Assembly: GCF_003416895.1 (NCBI RefSeq)
Contig: NZ_QVIO01000003.1
Coordinates: 62,001-126,000 of the forward strand
Length of the DNA stretch: 64,000 bases
Source: Duganella sp. BJB476
Lineage (GTDB): Bacteria; Pseudomonadota; Gammaproteobacteria; Burkholderiales; Burkholderiaceae_D
Reading direction: 5' to 3'
Shown here: in pieces, positions 25,135-33,994 of the stretch
Layout: every line of letters starts with the position of its first letter
Position numbering within the stretch: the first letter of the stretch is position 1
Made by a program: the position numbers and the translations under genes
Notes under the pieces: generated by a model
Databases searched by the model: none
Told to the model about the DNA's origin: nothing
The model's input: only the letters and a program-made list of their open reading frames with translations

Positions 25135-28100
25135 TCAGTTGCAATACATCTTCTTGGTCGGCTCGTTTTTACTGGCGGTCAGTTCGACCTTGCCGCTGGA
25201 CTTATCCTTATCATCGGGCACTTTGTCATCCGGTTTGGTCGAGCCACCGCTGCTGCCAGTCCCGCTGGATGCGGTGCTGGCTTCCGGCGGCGTAGAGACC
25301 AGCGGCGCCTTGACGGTGCCGCCCTGAACCTGGGTGACCGTATTGATGATGTTGACCGTGGAGTTCAACGCCTGTGCCACCGGCGTCGTTGTCTGGTTGG
25401 CGGCCGCAGCAGCGGCAGCATCGGCGGCGGCCTTGGCGGCGGCTGCTGCATCGGCCGCAGCCTTGGCGGCGGCATCGGCGGCAGCCTTGGCGGCGGCGTC
25501 GGTGGCGGCCTTGGCGGCGGCGTCGGCGGCAGCCTTGGCGGCGGCGTCGGCGGCGGCCTTGGTGGCGGCATCGGCATTGGCGGCGTCGGCGGCAGCCTTG
25601 GCGGCGGCGTCCGCAGCGGCCTTGGCGGCGGCGTCGGCGGCGGCCTGGGCAGCGGCGGTGGCGGCATCGGCGGCAGCCTTGGCGGCCGCATCGGCGGCGG
25701 CCTGGGCGGCCTTGGCGGCGGCATCGGCGGCAGCCTTGGCGGCCGCATCGGCGGCGGCCTTGGCGGCAGCGTCGGCGGCGGCGGCCTTGGCGGCGGCATC
25801 GGCGGCGGCGGCCTCGGCGGCAGCCTTGGCGGCGGCGTCGGCGGCGGCCTTGGCGGCAGCGTCGGCGGCGGCCTTGGCGGCGGCATCGGCCACGGCCTTG
25901 GCGGCGGCGGCGTCGGCCGCAGCCTTGGCGGCGGCGGCGGCCTTGGCGGCGGCATCGGCAGCGGCAGCGGTCCCGCTGCCGGAGTCTATGCTCGGCAGCG
26001 TGCCGCTGCCCAGGGTGACCGACGAGGCATTCACCGAGCCGAAAGGAGCGGCCAGCGCCACATGGGCGCCGTTGCTGTTGATGGTGGTGGCGCTGCCGAC
26101 GCTGATGTTGCCGTTGGTGGCGACCGCCGAGATGCTGCCGGTCGGCGAGGTCACGTTCAACAGGCCGCCCAGCACGATGTTATTGGTCGCGACCATGTTG
26201 ATCGAGTTGGCCGCGTTCAGTTGCGATCCGCCCTGCAAGGTGATGTCGGTGCTGGCCGACAGCGCGATGTCGTTGCCGATCAGGCTGTCGCTGATGGTGA
26301 TCGGGCTGTGCGCGGTGATCGACACCCCGCCGTTGGTGGCGTGGATGGTGCCGCCGGTATGGATGCCGCCGTGGTTGTCGATGACGATGTTGCCGTTGCT
26401 GGTGCTCAGCATACCCAGCGCCAGCTCGCCGCTGCTGACGGTGTTGTTGAGCAGGAGGTTGCCCGAGCCGTTGTAGGCGGAGAACGCGCCGACATGGTTG
26501 CCGCTGTTGGTCAGCGTGATGCCGTTGTAGGCCGTCGCGTGCAGGCTGTCGCTCACCAGCGCGCCGGTCTGCGTGATCGCGCCGCCGCCCTCGCCGGCGC
26601 TGAGGGTGATGCCGTTTTGTGCCCGCACGGCGCCGACCGCGATGTTGCCGCCGCTGTAGACGTTGAGCGAGCCGCTCATGTCGATGCTGCCGTTGGTTTG
26701 CGTCAGGTTGTTGACGGTCAGGTTGGCGGCGCTGGCGGTGCCGCTCAACACGCCACTGGTCAGCATCAGGTTGGTGGCCTCCATGGCGCCGTTCAGCACC
26801 AGGCTGCCGCCGTTCAGATTGAGCGTGGCGCCGGTCAGATAGGACTTGCCGCCGGTGCCGCTGACGGTCAGCGCGCCGCCGGTCAGCGCCAGCTGGGTGC
26901 CGCTGCCGACCGCCATGGTCGCCAGCGTGGTGTTGCCGGCGCTGGCGTCGTAGGTGATGGTGCCGGCGCCGCTGCCAATGGCGGCGGCCAGCACGTTGGC
27001 GCCGTCCGGCGCGATGCCGTCGACCCAATTGCCGGCGGCGCTCCACAAGCCGCCGCCGCTGCCGCTCCAGGTCGATACCGGACGCGCGGTGATGGTGCCG
27101 CGGATGCCGCCGCTCAGCGTATAGTTGTTGGCGTCGGCACCGCTCTTGTTGAGTGAGCCGCTGCTGATGTTGACGGTTTTGTTGACGCCGGCATTCTTGT
27201 CGGCATAGCTGAGGGTGGCGCCTTCGTTGATGAACAGCGATACCGAGTCGAGCGGGCCTTCCGGCGCGCTCAGCAGGCCGACCAGCGTGGCGCCGGTCAG
27301 CGTGGCGCCGGAGCTGTTGTTGTACTCGCGGCTGGCCAGGTTCACCGTCAACTGGGCCTGGTTGATCGTGCCGGTGCCGCTGACGCCGCCATCGAGCACG
27401 TAATTATTGTGCGGGTTGTTGGTCAGCGTCGGGCTGGTGAAGCTGACGGTCTTGCCGGAGCCGGCGTTCTTGTTGGTAAAGCTCAAGGTGCCGCTGATGC
27501 CGGGGGTGTCGCCGTTCACCGTGTTGGTGTAGTTGATGCCGTAGGTGCCGTCGGACGTGCCCTGTACCAGCTCGACCCGGCTATTGTAGGTCTTGCTGGC
27601 GTCGACCACCGCGGCGGTGATGTGGCGCTGCGCGATGGTCAGCGTGGTCGAGGGGTCGTAGATCACGTCGTACTTGGTCGAATACAGGCCGTCGAGCTTG
27701 TGGATGCCGGCGTTCAGGCCGTCGTCGTAGGCCAGCGTGCCGTAGAGGCCGGCCGGCGCGCTGAACGCCTGCGAGTAGGTGTACGGGATACCGTCATACA
27801 CCTTGCTGTCGCCGCCGCCGGTGACGGTAATCGGTATCAGGAACCCCCTCAGCAGCGGCGTCGTCTGGCCTTCATACATGCGCCACACCGACGAACCGCC
27901 GTCGAAGTCGAAATCGGTGAAGTTCGCTTGCTGCTTCATCTGCGTCGCGCTCAGGCCGACCGCGCCGGCGCTGTCGCTGGCAGCGCCGGTGGTCAGGAAG
28001 TAGCCGCCCGTCACCGTGCCGCCGTTGGCGCCGTCGCCGACCAGGGCGTCAACCACGACGCTGGTGTTGGATTTGACGTCGCCGCTGCTGTACGCGGCGT

Positions 28101-31100
28101 TGATGCTGCCGTACATCCCGTTGCCGCCCAGCAGGCCGCCGGTGCTGCCGGTGCTGTCGGCCGTCTTGCCGGTCACATTGCCCTGCACATAGGAGTTGCT
28201 GATGGCGCCGTTGGAATAGCCCGCCAGTCCGCCGACGTTCGAGCCATTGCCGATCACGTTGCCCTCGATCGCCACGCCGCTGACGGCGCCGCTGCCCATC
28301 TGGATGGTACCCACCAATGCACCGGTGTTGTTATGGCCCTCGACCGAGGCGCCGGTCAGCTTGACATCCTGTATCGTCCCCGAGCCCAGGATGGCGAACA
28401 GGCCGACCTGGTTGGTGGCCGGGCGGCTAATGTAGAGGCCGCTGATGGTCTTGTGGTTGCCGTCGAAGGTGCCGGAATAGGCGTAATCGATGCCACCGAT
28501 CGGCTTGAAGCCGGCGTAGACAGCGCTGCCGTTGTTGTTCCAGTGCGCCGTCTGGCTGGCGTCGATATCGTTGTCGAGCACGTAGGAATAGCCAGCGGAC
28601 AACGATCCTATCCCCTGCAGGCCGTAGACATCGACCAGGTGGAAAGGCGTGCTGCTGGCGCCGTCGCCGCTGGCGGCGCGCACGAAGCTGCCGCCGGCGA
28701 TACGGAAATCGGTGGCACAGAAGCTCGGCAGGGTGCCTATTTGCGACCAGTTGCCGGATTGCAGGTTGAAGATGCCGTTGGTGGTCACGCTGTCGGTGGC
28801 GGTAATGCTGCTCTCGGTGCCCGCGTGCAGCGTCAGGCCGCCGGTGCTGACTGCCGCTTGCAGCGCGATGCTGCCGGTGGCCGTCAGGCTCAGGCTGTTG
28901 GTGCGGGTCAGCGGCGCGCTAACGACGATGTTGCCGGCCGAGACCGCGTTGTTATCGATGGTCAGCGTGTTGCCGCTGATGCTGGCCAGGTCGGCGCTGG
29001 TCAGCGTCAACGTGCTGCTGGGGCCGCTTGAGGCGCCGATGTCGATGGCGTTGATCGATCCCAGGCTGACCGAATCGCTGTTGAGCGTGCCGCCCGCCAG
29101 GATCATCTTGCCGGCGTACAGGTTGATGCCGGAGCTGGAGGCGATGCTGCCGGCATTGGTGATACTGTAGAGTCCGCTTGGACGGGTGATCAGGCTGATC
29201 ACGCCGGTGCTATTGACGGCCGCGCCGGAACCGACAGCGATGTTGCCGCCCTGGCTGTACAGGGTCAGCGTGCCGGCGTTCTGCCCGCCCGTCAGGTCCA
29301 GGTTGCCGACCACCGTCAGGTTGCCGGTGTTGCTGCCAATGCCGCCGCCGTTGGCGGCGTCGCCGATGCTCAGCCAGCCGTTGACCGGCAGCTGCACGCC
29401 GGCCAGCTCGGCCTGGCTCAGGCCCAGCACGCCGGCGCCGTCGGTGGCGCCGACGCCGACTTGAATACTGGTGCTATCGGACATGGGCGTCAGCCGCACG
29501 CCGTGTTGGGTGATCGTGGAGAAGGTGCCGTTCAACGCCATATTGTCCGCTTGCACGACGATATTGCCGCCGGAGGAACCCACTGCAACACCGTTGTTGA
29601 AGGTCGCCACGCCGTTGGTCTTGGTCGAGGTCAGCGTCATGTTGCCGGCGCTGCTGACGTTGCCGCTGACCGTGAGGTCGCCATTGTAGGCCGTGGCCGT
29701 CAGGGTGCCGCCGGCGCTGCTGGCGCCGAGATTGGCGTTGACCGCCGTCAGCGTGATATTGCCGGCGGTCGCTTGCAGCGACGCCGTGCCGCCGATGGTG
29801 TTGCTATTATTATCGAGCGAGATGTCGGTAGCCGCCAACGCATTGAGATTATGGAGCGTGAGCGCAGCGGTCGGTTCGGTGACCTGGGTGATGTTACGGC
29901 CCGACGTCAACACCAGGTTGCCGTCGCTGCCAGTGATGTGGGCCTTCAGGAGGATGTCGCGATCGGCGGTCAGCGACAGGGTCCGGCTTGAGGGCAGCAG
30001 GACTTCGCTCAGCACCGAGATATCGCCGCCGCTGCTGCCGTGCACGTTACCCGTGCTGACCGTCACGTCGTTGGCCAGCAGCGCCGTGTGCAACACGCCA
30101 GTCAACAGCAGCGAGTCCTGCACGGTGAGCGACTCGAGGAAGGTCCCGCCGCCCGCCACCAGATTGAGGTTGCCTACCGAATTGGGCACGCCGGACACGC
30201 TGCTGTTGTCGGCGATATACACATCGCTAGGATCAAGCAGCAGCTTGCCGGTCGCGCCCTTGGGCGCGCGGGTATCGACCGCGCCCTGCATGTCGAGGTA
30301 GTGGCCGGACGTTTCGACGAAGCCGCCGTTGCCGCCGGCCGCGCCGCCGCGCGCGGAAATGCTGCCGAACATCTGCGTGGCCTGGTCGCTCCAGACGATC
30401 ACCTTGCCGCCATTGCCGTTGTCCGTGGCGTCGGCCTTGATGACGCTGTCCTTGCCCACATACGCCTGCTGGGCGTTCTGCACCGCCGGGTTCTTGCCCT
30501 GGTAGTCGCCGCCGACCAGCACCGTGCCGCCGCCGGCCCCGCCACTGGCGTCGACCACGGCGTTGCCGGTCAGGCCGACCAGCGGGCCCAGCACTTGAAT
30601 CTCGCCGCCGGTGTTCAGGTTGCTGCCGGTGGCGGTGGTGGTGCTGCCCGCCTCCACCAGCGTGGTGCCGCTGGATTTCAGGATGATCTGGCCGTTGACG
30701 CCGCGCACCGCGCTGTTGGCGTTGATGCCGCCGCGCTGGCTGACCAGCGCGCCATACACGCCGACCCGTCCGCCCTGCGCCACGATCTGCCCCAGGTTCA
30801 ACGCCTGGTCGGCCGGCGCCGACACCACCACCTGCACATTCGGATCCCTGGAATCGAACAGTTGCACGCTGTGACCCGCCGCCAGCACCACATCTCCATT
30901 GGGCGCCGAGATCACGCCGCTGTTTTCCACCGCCGGCGCGACCAGGAAGATCTGGCCGCCGGCCGGCGTGGTGATCGTGCCGGCATTGCTGACCTTGCCC
31001 GCCGCGGCATCGCCGCTGAAGTTGTTTTTGCCGGCCAGGAAGTCGGCGTTCGAGATCGCCAGGCTGGAGGCCACCAGGCCGTTCACATCCACCCGCGAGC

Positions 31101-31476
31101 CGGCGCCGAAGATCACGCCGTTCGGATTGATCAGGAACACCTTGCCGTTCGATTGCAGCGAGCCCAGGATCTGGGTCGGGCTTTGGCCGGTGATGCGGTT
31201 CAGCACCTTGCTGTCCGCGCTCTGCTGGATGAAGCGGGTGATCTCGTCCGACGCCACCGAGAAACTTTGCCAGTTGATGATGGTGTTGGGCGTGTTGGTG
31301 ATCGAGTAGGTCTTGCCCTGCAGGTTGAAGCTGGCCTGCCCCGCCACCACGGTCGGGCTGACCGGCGCGGCGTGGGCGCCGGTGTAACAGGCGGCCACCA
31401 GCACGGCGATCAGTTTGCGGCGCAGCGGCGCGGTATGTGCGCGGCGTTGTGGGAAGCGGCTGGTCTCGGCTTTCAT
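25135..31476 (-). CDS. TpsA exoprotein: filamentous haemagglutinin-type adhesin with YDG/GLUG repeats
   Basis: Very large secreted protein of 2113 aa. After an extended signal peptide (residues 1-36) comes the TPS secretion domain (about 38-290) with SVLNRI-like and NPNGVIFGAG motifs. A long beta-helix follows. Around residue 1000-1200 there is a GLUG-like segment (GSNVGGLAGYSNGAISNSYV), then three YDG/MBG-type repeats (for example SKVYDGIPYTYSQAF). Near the C-terminus lies an Ala-rich stretch of about 190 residues, a short linker, and the end KKMYCN with a single Cys. It would form a surface fibre or matrix adhesin exported by the neighbouring TpsB. The ligand is unknown. It is the first gene of the tpsA-tpsB-fecR run. 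Confidence 0.9.
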   Translation of the reverse strand: MKAETSRFPQRRAHTAPLRRKLIAVLVAACYTGAHAAPVSPTVVAGQASFNLQGKTYSITNTPNTIINWQSFSVASDEITRFIQQSADSKVLNRITGQSPTQILGSLQSNGKVFLINPNGVIFGAGSRVDVNGLVASSLAISNADFLAGKNNFSGDAAAGKVSNAGTITTPAGGQIFLVAPAVENSGVISAPNGDVVLAAGHSVQLFDSRDPNVQVVVSAPADQALNLGQIVAQGGRVGVYGALVSQRGGINANSAVRGVNGQIILKSSGTTLVEAGSTTTATGSNLNTGGEIQVLGPLVGLTGNAVVDASGGAGGGTVLVGGDYQGKNPAVQNAQQAYVGKDSVIKADATDNGNGGKVIVWSDQATQMFGSISARGGAAGGNGGFVETSGHYLDMQGAVDTRAPKGATGKLLLDPSDVYIADNSSVSGVPNSVGNLNLVAGGGTFLESLTVQDSLLLTGVLHTALLANDVTVSTGNVHGSSGGDISVLSEVLLPSSRTLSLTADRDILLKAHITGSDGNLVLTSGRNITQVTEPTAALTLHNLNALAATDISLDNNSNTIGGTASLQATAGNITLTAVNANLGASSAGGTLTATAYNGDLTVSGNVSSAGNMTLTSTKTNGVATFNNGVAVGSSGGNIVVQADNMALNGTFSTITQHGVRLTPMSDSTSIQVGVGATDGAGVLGLSQAELAGVQLPVNGWLSIGDAANGGGIGSNTGNLTVVGNLDLTGGQNAGTLTLYSQGGNIAVGSGAAVNSTGVISLITRPSGLYSITNAGSIASSSGINLYAGKMILAGGTLNSDSVSLGSINAIDIGASSGPSSTLTLTSADLASISGNTLTIDNNAVSAGNIVVSAPLTRTNSLSLTATGSIALQAAVSTGGLTLHAGTESSITATDSVTTNGIFNLQSGNWSQIGTLPSFCATDFRIAGGSFVRAASGDGASSTPFHLVDVYGLQGIGSLSAGYSYVLDNDIDASQTAHWNNNGSAVYAGFKPIGGIDYAYSGTFDGNHKTISGLYISRPATNQVGLFAILGSGTIQDVKLTGASVEGHNNTGALVGTIQMGSGAVSGVAIEGNVIGNGSNVGGLAGYSNGAISNSYVQGNVTGKTADSTGSTGGLLGGNGMYGSINAAYSSGDVKSNTSVVVDALVGDGANGGTVTGGYFLTTGAASDSAGAVGLSATQMKQQANFTDFDFDGGSSVWRMYEGQTTPLLRGFLIPITVTGGGDSKVYDGIPYTYSQAFSAPAGLYGTLAYDDGLNAGIHKLDGLYSTKYDVIYDPSTTLTIAQRHITAAVVDASKTYNSRVELVQGTSDGTYGINYTNTVNGDTPGISGTLSFTNKNAGSGKTVSFTSPTLTNNPHNNYVLDGGVSGTGTINQAQLTVNLASREYNNSSGATLTGATLVGLLSAPEGPLDSVSLFINEGATLSYADKNAGVNKTVNISSGSLNKSGADANNYTLSGGIRGTITARPVSTWSGSGGGLWSAAGNWVDGIAPDGANVLAAAIGSGAGTITYDASAGNTTLATMAVGSGTQLALTGGALTVSGTGGKSYLTGATLNLNGGSLVLNGAMEATNLMLTSGVLSGTASAANLTVNNLTQTNGSIDMSGSLNVYSGGNIAVGAVRAQNGITLSAGEGGGAITQTGALVSDSLHATAYNGITLTNSGNHVGAFSAYNGSGNLLLNNTVSSGELALGMLSTSNGNIVIDNHGGIHTGGTIHATNGGVSITAHSPITISDSLIGNDIALSASTDITLQGGSQLNAANSINMVATNNIVLGGLLNVTSPTGSISAVATNGNISVGSATTINSNGAHVALAAPFGSVNASSVTLGSGTLPSIDSGSGTAAAADAAAKAAAAAKAAADAAAAKAVADAAAKAAADAAAKAAADAAAKAAAEAAAADAAAKAAAADAAAKAAADAAAKAAADAAAKAAQAAADAAAKAAADAATAAAQAAADAAAKAAADAAAKAAADAANADAATKAAADAAAKAAADAAAKAATDAAAKAAADAAAKAAADAAAAAKAAADAAAAAAANQTTTPVAQALNSTVNIINTVTQVQGGTVKAPLVSTPPEASTASSGTGSSGGSTKPDDKVPDDKDKSSGKVELTASKNEPTKKMYCN
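25400..25970 (-). repeat. 24-base in-frame repeats coding for a TolA-like alanine-rich helix
   Basis: About 570 bases of near-identical 24-base units encode repeats of the form KAAADAAA, with small variants such as QAAADAAA. The translation is almost only Ala, Lys, Asp and Gln and is predicted to be one very long helix, like TolA domain II. All unit changes are multiples of three, so copy number can vary without breaking the frame. Confidence 0.88.
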
Positions 31477-31505
31477 AACGGCATCCTCTATCCGGTGTGG
31501 ATCTG

Positions 31506-31534
31506 GACTCGCGCGCCCCGGTGCGCCGCGAGTC
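31506..31534 (-). promoter_or_regulatory. Hairpin in the tpsA leader
   Basis: The inverted repeat GACTCGCG (31506-31513) and CGCGAGTC (31527-31534) lies about 30 bases upstream of the tpsA start. The 220-base gap 31477-31696 otherwise shows no gene; it probably holds the tpsA promoter, and the hairpin may influence translation or mRNA stability. Confidence 0.4.
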
Positions 31535-31696
31535 GGTTACTCAGAATTGTTGGTGGTTCGAAGGGCTTAAAGCACTTGAAAAAAGCATATCCATCAGGAA
31601 ACTAATATTCCTCTCAGTGTAGCCCTCTTTGTTCAGGCCGCCACTTTTTTTTCCTGTCTGGAGGAGAGTTTTTTCCCTGCCTGTGGCTAGATTGCG

Positions 31697-33976
31697 CTAT
31701 TTCGTTTCAAACGTGGTGACGCCGTCCCAGTCCGCGCCGGGAGGATGAGCTCGGTAGTATGCGATGCGCTCAGTATATAGGGAATACAGGCTGCGGTCAG
31801 GCAATAATGCCTTCAATTCAACAATTATAGTCATTGCTTGATCCCACTGTTGCGCGCGCACGGCAGCGAGCGCCAAATGCCAGCGCTCCAGCTCGCTGCG
31901 GGTGGCCGGATCGAGGTCTTTTTCCAGAGCTATCGGTTCGAAAATCGCCACCGGTTCGTTCTTGCCCTTGACCCGCACCAGGTCCAGCTCGCGGTAGGCG
32001 TACTCCGGCGCGGCGGCGCGCGTGGCCTCGCCGACCGTGATGCCGACCCCGTACACCTTGGTGATGCCTTCCAGCCGCGAGCCCAGGTTCACGGCGTCGC
32101 CCATGACGGTGTAGGCGCGGCGGATTTTCGAGCCCATGTCGCCCACGTGCATCAGGCCGGAATTGAGGCCGATGCCGATCTTCAGCGGCGGCCAGCCGCG
32201 CGCGATGAAGTCGTCGTTGAGGCGGTGGGCGGAAGCCTGCATCAGCAGCGAGGTGGCGACCGCGCGGCTGGCGTGGTCGGCAAACGCCACCGGCGCGCCC
32301 CAGAAGGCCATGACGGCGTCGCCGATGTACTTGTCCAGGGTGCCGCGGTGGCTGTCGCGGATATCTTCCGACATCGCCGTCAGGTACAGGTTGATGTATT
32401 CGCGCAGCTGCTTGGGCGTCAGCCCTTCGGAGATGGTGGTGAAGCCGCGCACGTCGACGAACAGCACGGTCAGCTCGCGGCTTTCGCCGTCCATATTGTA
32501 TTTTTCGGGATCGTCGGCCATCTCGGCCACCAGCTCGGGCGCCACGTATTCGCCGAAGCGCGACACCAGCGCCTGCCCTTTCCTGACCTCGAAGAAATAG
32601 CCCCAGGCCACGTTGAGCACGAACACGGCGGCGATCACGATCAGCTGCATCGCCAGGTTGTAGATCAGGTCGAGCGAGGCGTATTCGTAATAGTTCAGGC
32701 CGAAGCTGGCGGCCAGCACCAGCACGCCCAGCAGGATGGAGCGCAGCGGCGACAGCGCGGCCAGCGCAAAGCTGAGCAGCAGGCCGATCGCCAGGATCTG
32801 TCCGGCCTCGATGACGAACGCCAGGTAGGAGCGCGACTTGAACCGGTTGTCGAGGATGGACTTGATGATGTTGGCGTGGATTTCCACCCCCGGATATTCG
32901 GCCTTGACCGGCGTGGCGCGCAAGTCGACCAGGCCGGGCGCGGTGGTGCCGATCAGCACGGCCGTTCCTTTCAGCAGCTCAACCGGCGCGCGCCCGGTCA
33001 GCACGTCGGCCGCCGACACGTAGCGGAAGGCGCCGCCGGCCGGGCCGCCGGTGCCGCGGAACTGCACCACCGTGGTCATCGCCTCGCCGACCGGGATCAC
33101 GCGCTGCTTGCGCTCCGGCAGCAGGATGGTCAGGGCGTCGTAGCCGCCGCTGTCGAGCTGGTTCTGCGACAGCTGGTCCACTGACTCCGTCAGCAGCGGC
33201 TTGATCGCCAGCGCGCCCAGGTACAGCCCGGCCGTGGCCACCGACAGCGAAGGATAATATTTGTCGCCGACCTGCTGGATCAGGTAGGCCGAGCGGACGA
33301 TGCCGTCCGGGTCGGTGGAGACGGAAAAACTGCCGCCGCCGGCCGCCGCCCGTTGCAGCACCGGCACGTTGGCCTCGTAGCCGGGGGCGTTGTAGGCGGT
33401 CAGTTCGCGGCCGTTCAAGTCCTGCTCGGTGAACAGCGGCTTGGGCAGCTCGCCCTTGACCTGGTCCGGCGACAGGTTGAAGCCCAGGATCACCGGCTGC
33501 CCGGCCAGCGCGCTGGCGAACAGGCCGTCGTAGTCCAGCGCGGGCTTGAGCTCGGCGAGCTTTTGCTTGAGCGCCGGCACGTCGCTCAACTCCTTGTTGG
33601 ACAGTTTCTCCAGCACGCCGTAGCCGGAACTGGTGTCCGGCTCGGGGAAGGAAATATCGTAGCCGACCGCCTTGACCTGGTAGTGGCCGGTCAGCTGCGA
33701 GATCAGCCGGGCCTGGATATTGCGGCTCCACGGGAAGCGGCCGAACTCAGTCAGCGCCTTGCCGTCGATGTCGACGATGACGATGCGCGGATCCAGCGCC
33801 GGCGCCTCCAGCTTCATGCGCTCGCCGGCCAGCAGGTTGTCGAAGCGGGCCACGGCCTCGCTCTCCCAGATATTGAGCGTGTACAGCACGCCGGCCGTCG
33901 TGATGAGCACGCCCAGCAGCCAGCGCGGGCCGTACTTCAACAGGGTCTTGGTCCACTTGGCGGGGATCAGGCGCAC
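31697..33976 (-). CDS. CHASE2-domain adenylate cyclase
   Basis: Membrane-bound class III cyclase of 759 aa. A first transmembrane helix (near residues 19-37) leads to a periplasmic CHASE2 sensor domain (about 45-370), then three membrane helices (about 385-465) and a cytoplasmic cyclase domain (about 495-680). The cyclase has the metal-binding Asp in LFVDVRGFTTIS, DKYIGDAVMAFWG with the Lys that favours ATP, and the transition-state motif MGDAVNLGSRLEG, so all catalytic residues are present and it should make cAMP. A helical tail follows. It lies 220 bases upstream of tpsA and 18 bases after the HD-GYP gene on the same strand. The signal sensed by CHASE2 is unknown. Confidence 0.88.
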   Translation of the reverse strand: MRLIPAKWTKTLLKYGPRWLLGVLITTAGVLYTLNIWESEAVARFDNLLAGERMKLEAPALDPRIVIVDIDGKALTEFGRFPWSRNIQARLISQLTGHYQVKAVGYDISFPEPDTSSGYGVLEKLSNKELSDVPALKQKLAELKPALDYDGLFASALAGQPVILGFNLSPDQVKGELPKPLFTEQDLNGRELTAYNAPGYEANVPVLQRAAAGGGSFSVSTDPDGIVRSAYLIQQVGDKYYPSLSVATAGLYLGALAIKPLLTESVDQLSQNQLDSGGYDALTILLPERKQRVIPVGEAMTTVVQFRGTGGPAGGAFRYVSAADVLTGRAPVELLKGTAVLIGTTAPGLVDLRATPVKAEYPGVEIHANIIKSILDNRFKSRSYLAFVIEAGQILAIGLLLSFALAALSPLRSILLGVLVLAASFGLNYYEYASLDLIYNLAMQLIVIAAVFVLNVAWGYFFEVRKGQALVSRFGEYVAPELVAEMADDPEKYNMDGESRELTVLFVDVRGFTTISEGLTPKQLREYINLYLTAMSEDIRDSHRGTLDKYIGDAVMAFWGAPVAFADHASRAVATSLLMQASAHRLNDDFIARGWPPLKIGIGLNSGLMHVGDMGSKIRRAYTVMGDAVNLGSRLEGITKVYGVGITVGEATRAAAPEYAYRELDLVRVKGKNEPVAIFEPIALEKDLDPATRSELERWHLALAAVRAQQWDQAMTIIVELKALLPDRSLYSLYTERIAYYRAHPPGADWDGVTTFETK

Positions 33977-33994
33977 GCGCGCTCCTTCCGGGGG

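Noticed and set aside
25045..27156. Gly-rich plus-strand frame that looks like a PE-PGRS or silk-like protein
   Set aside because: It is the complement of the alanine-rich KAAADAAA repeat in tpsA. The minus strand has the signal peptide, the TPS domain and the transporter partner.
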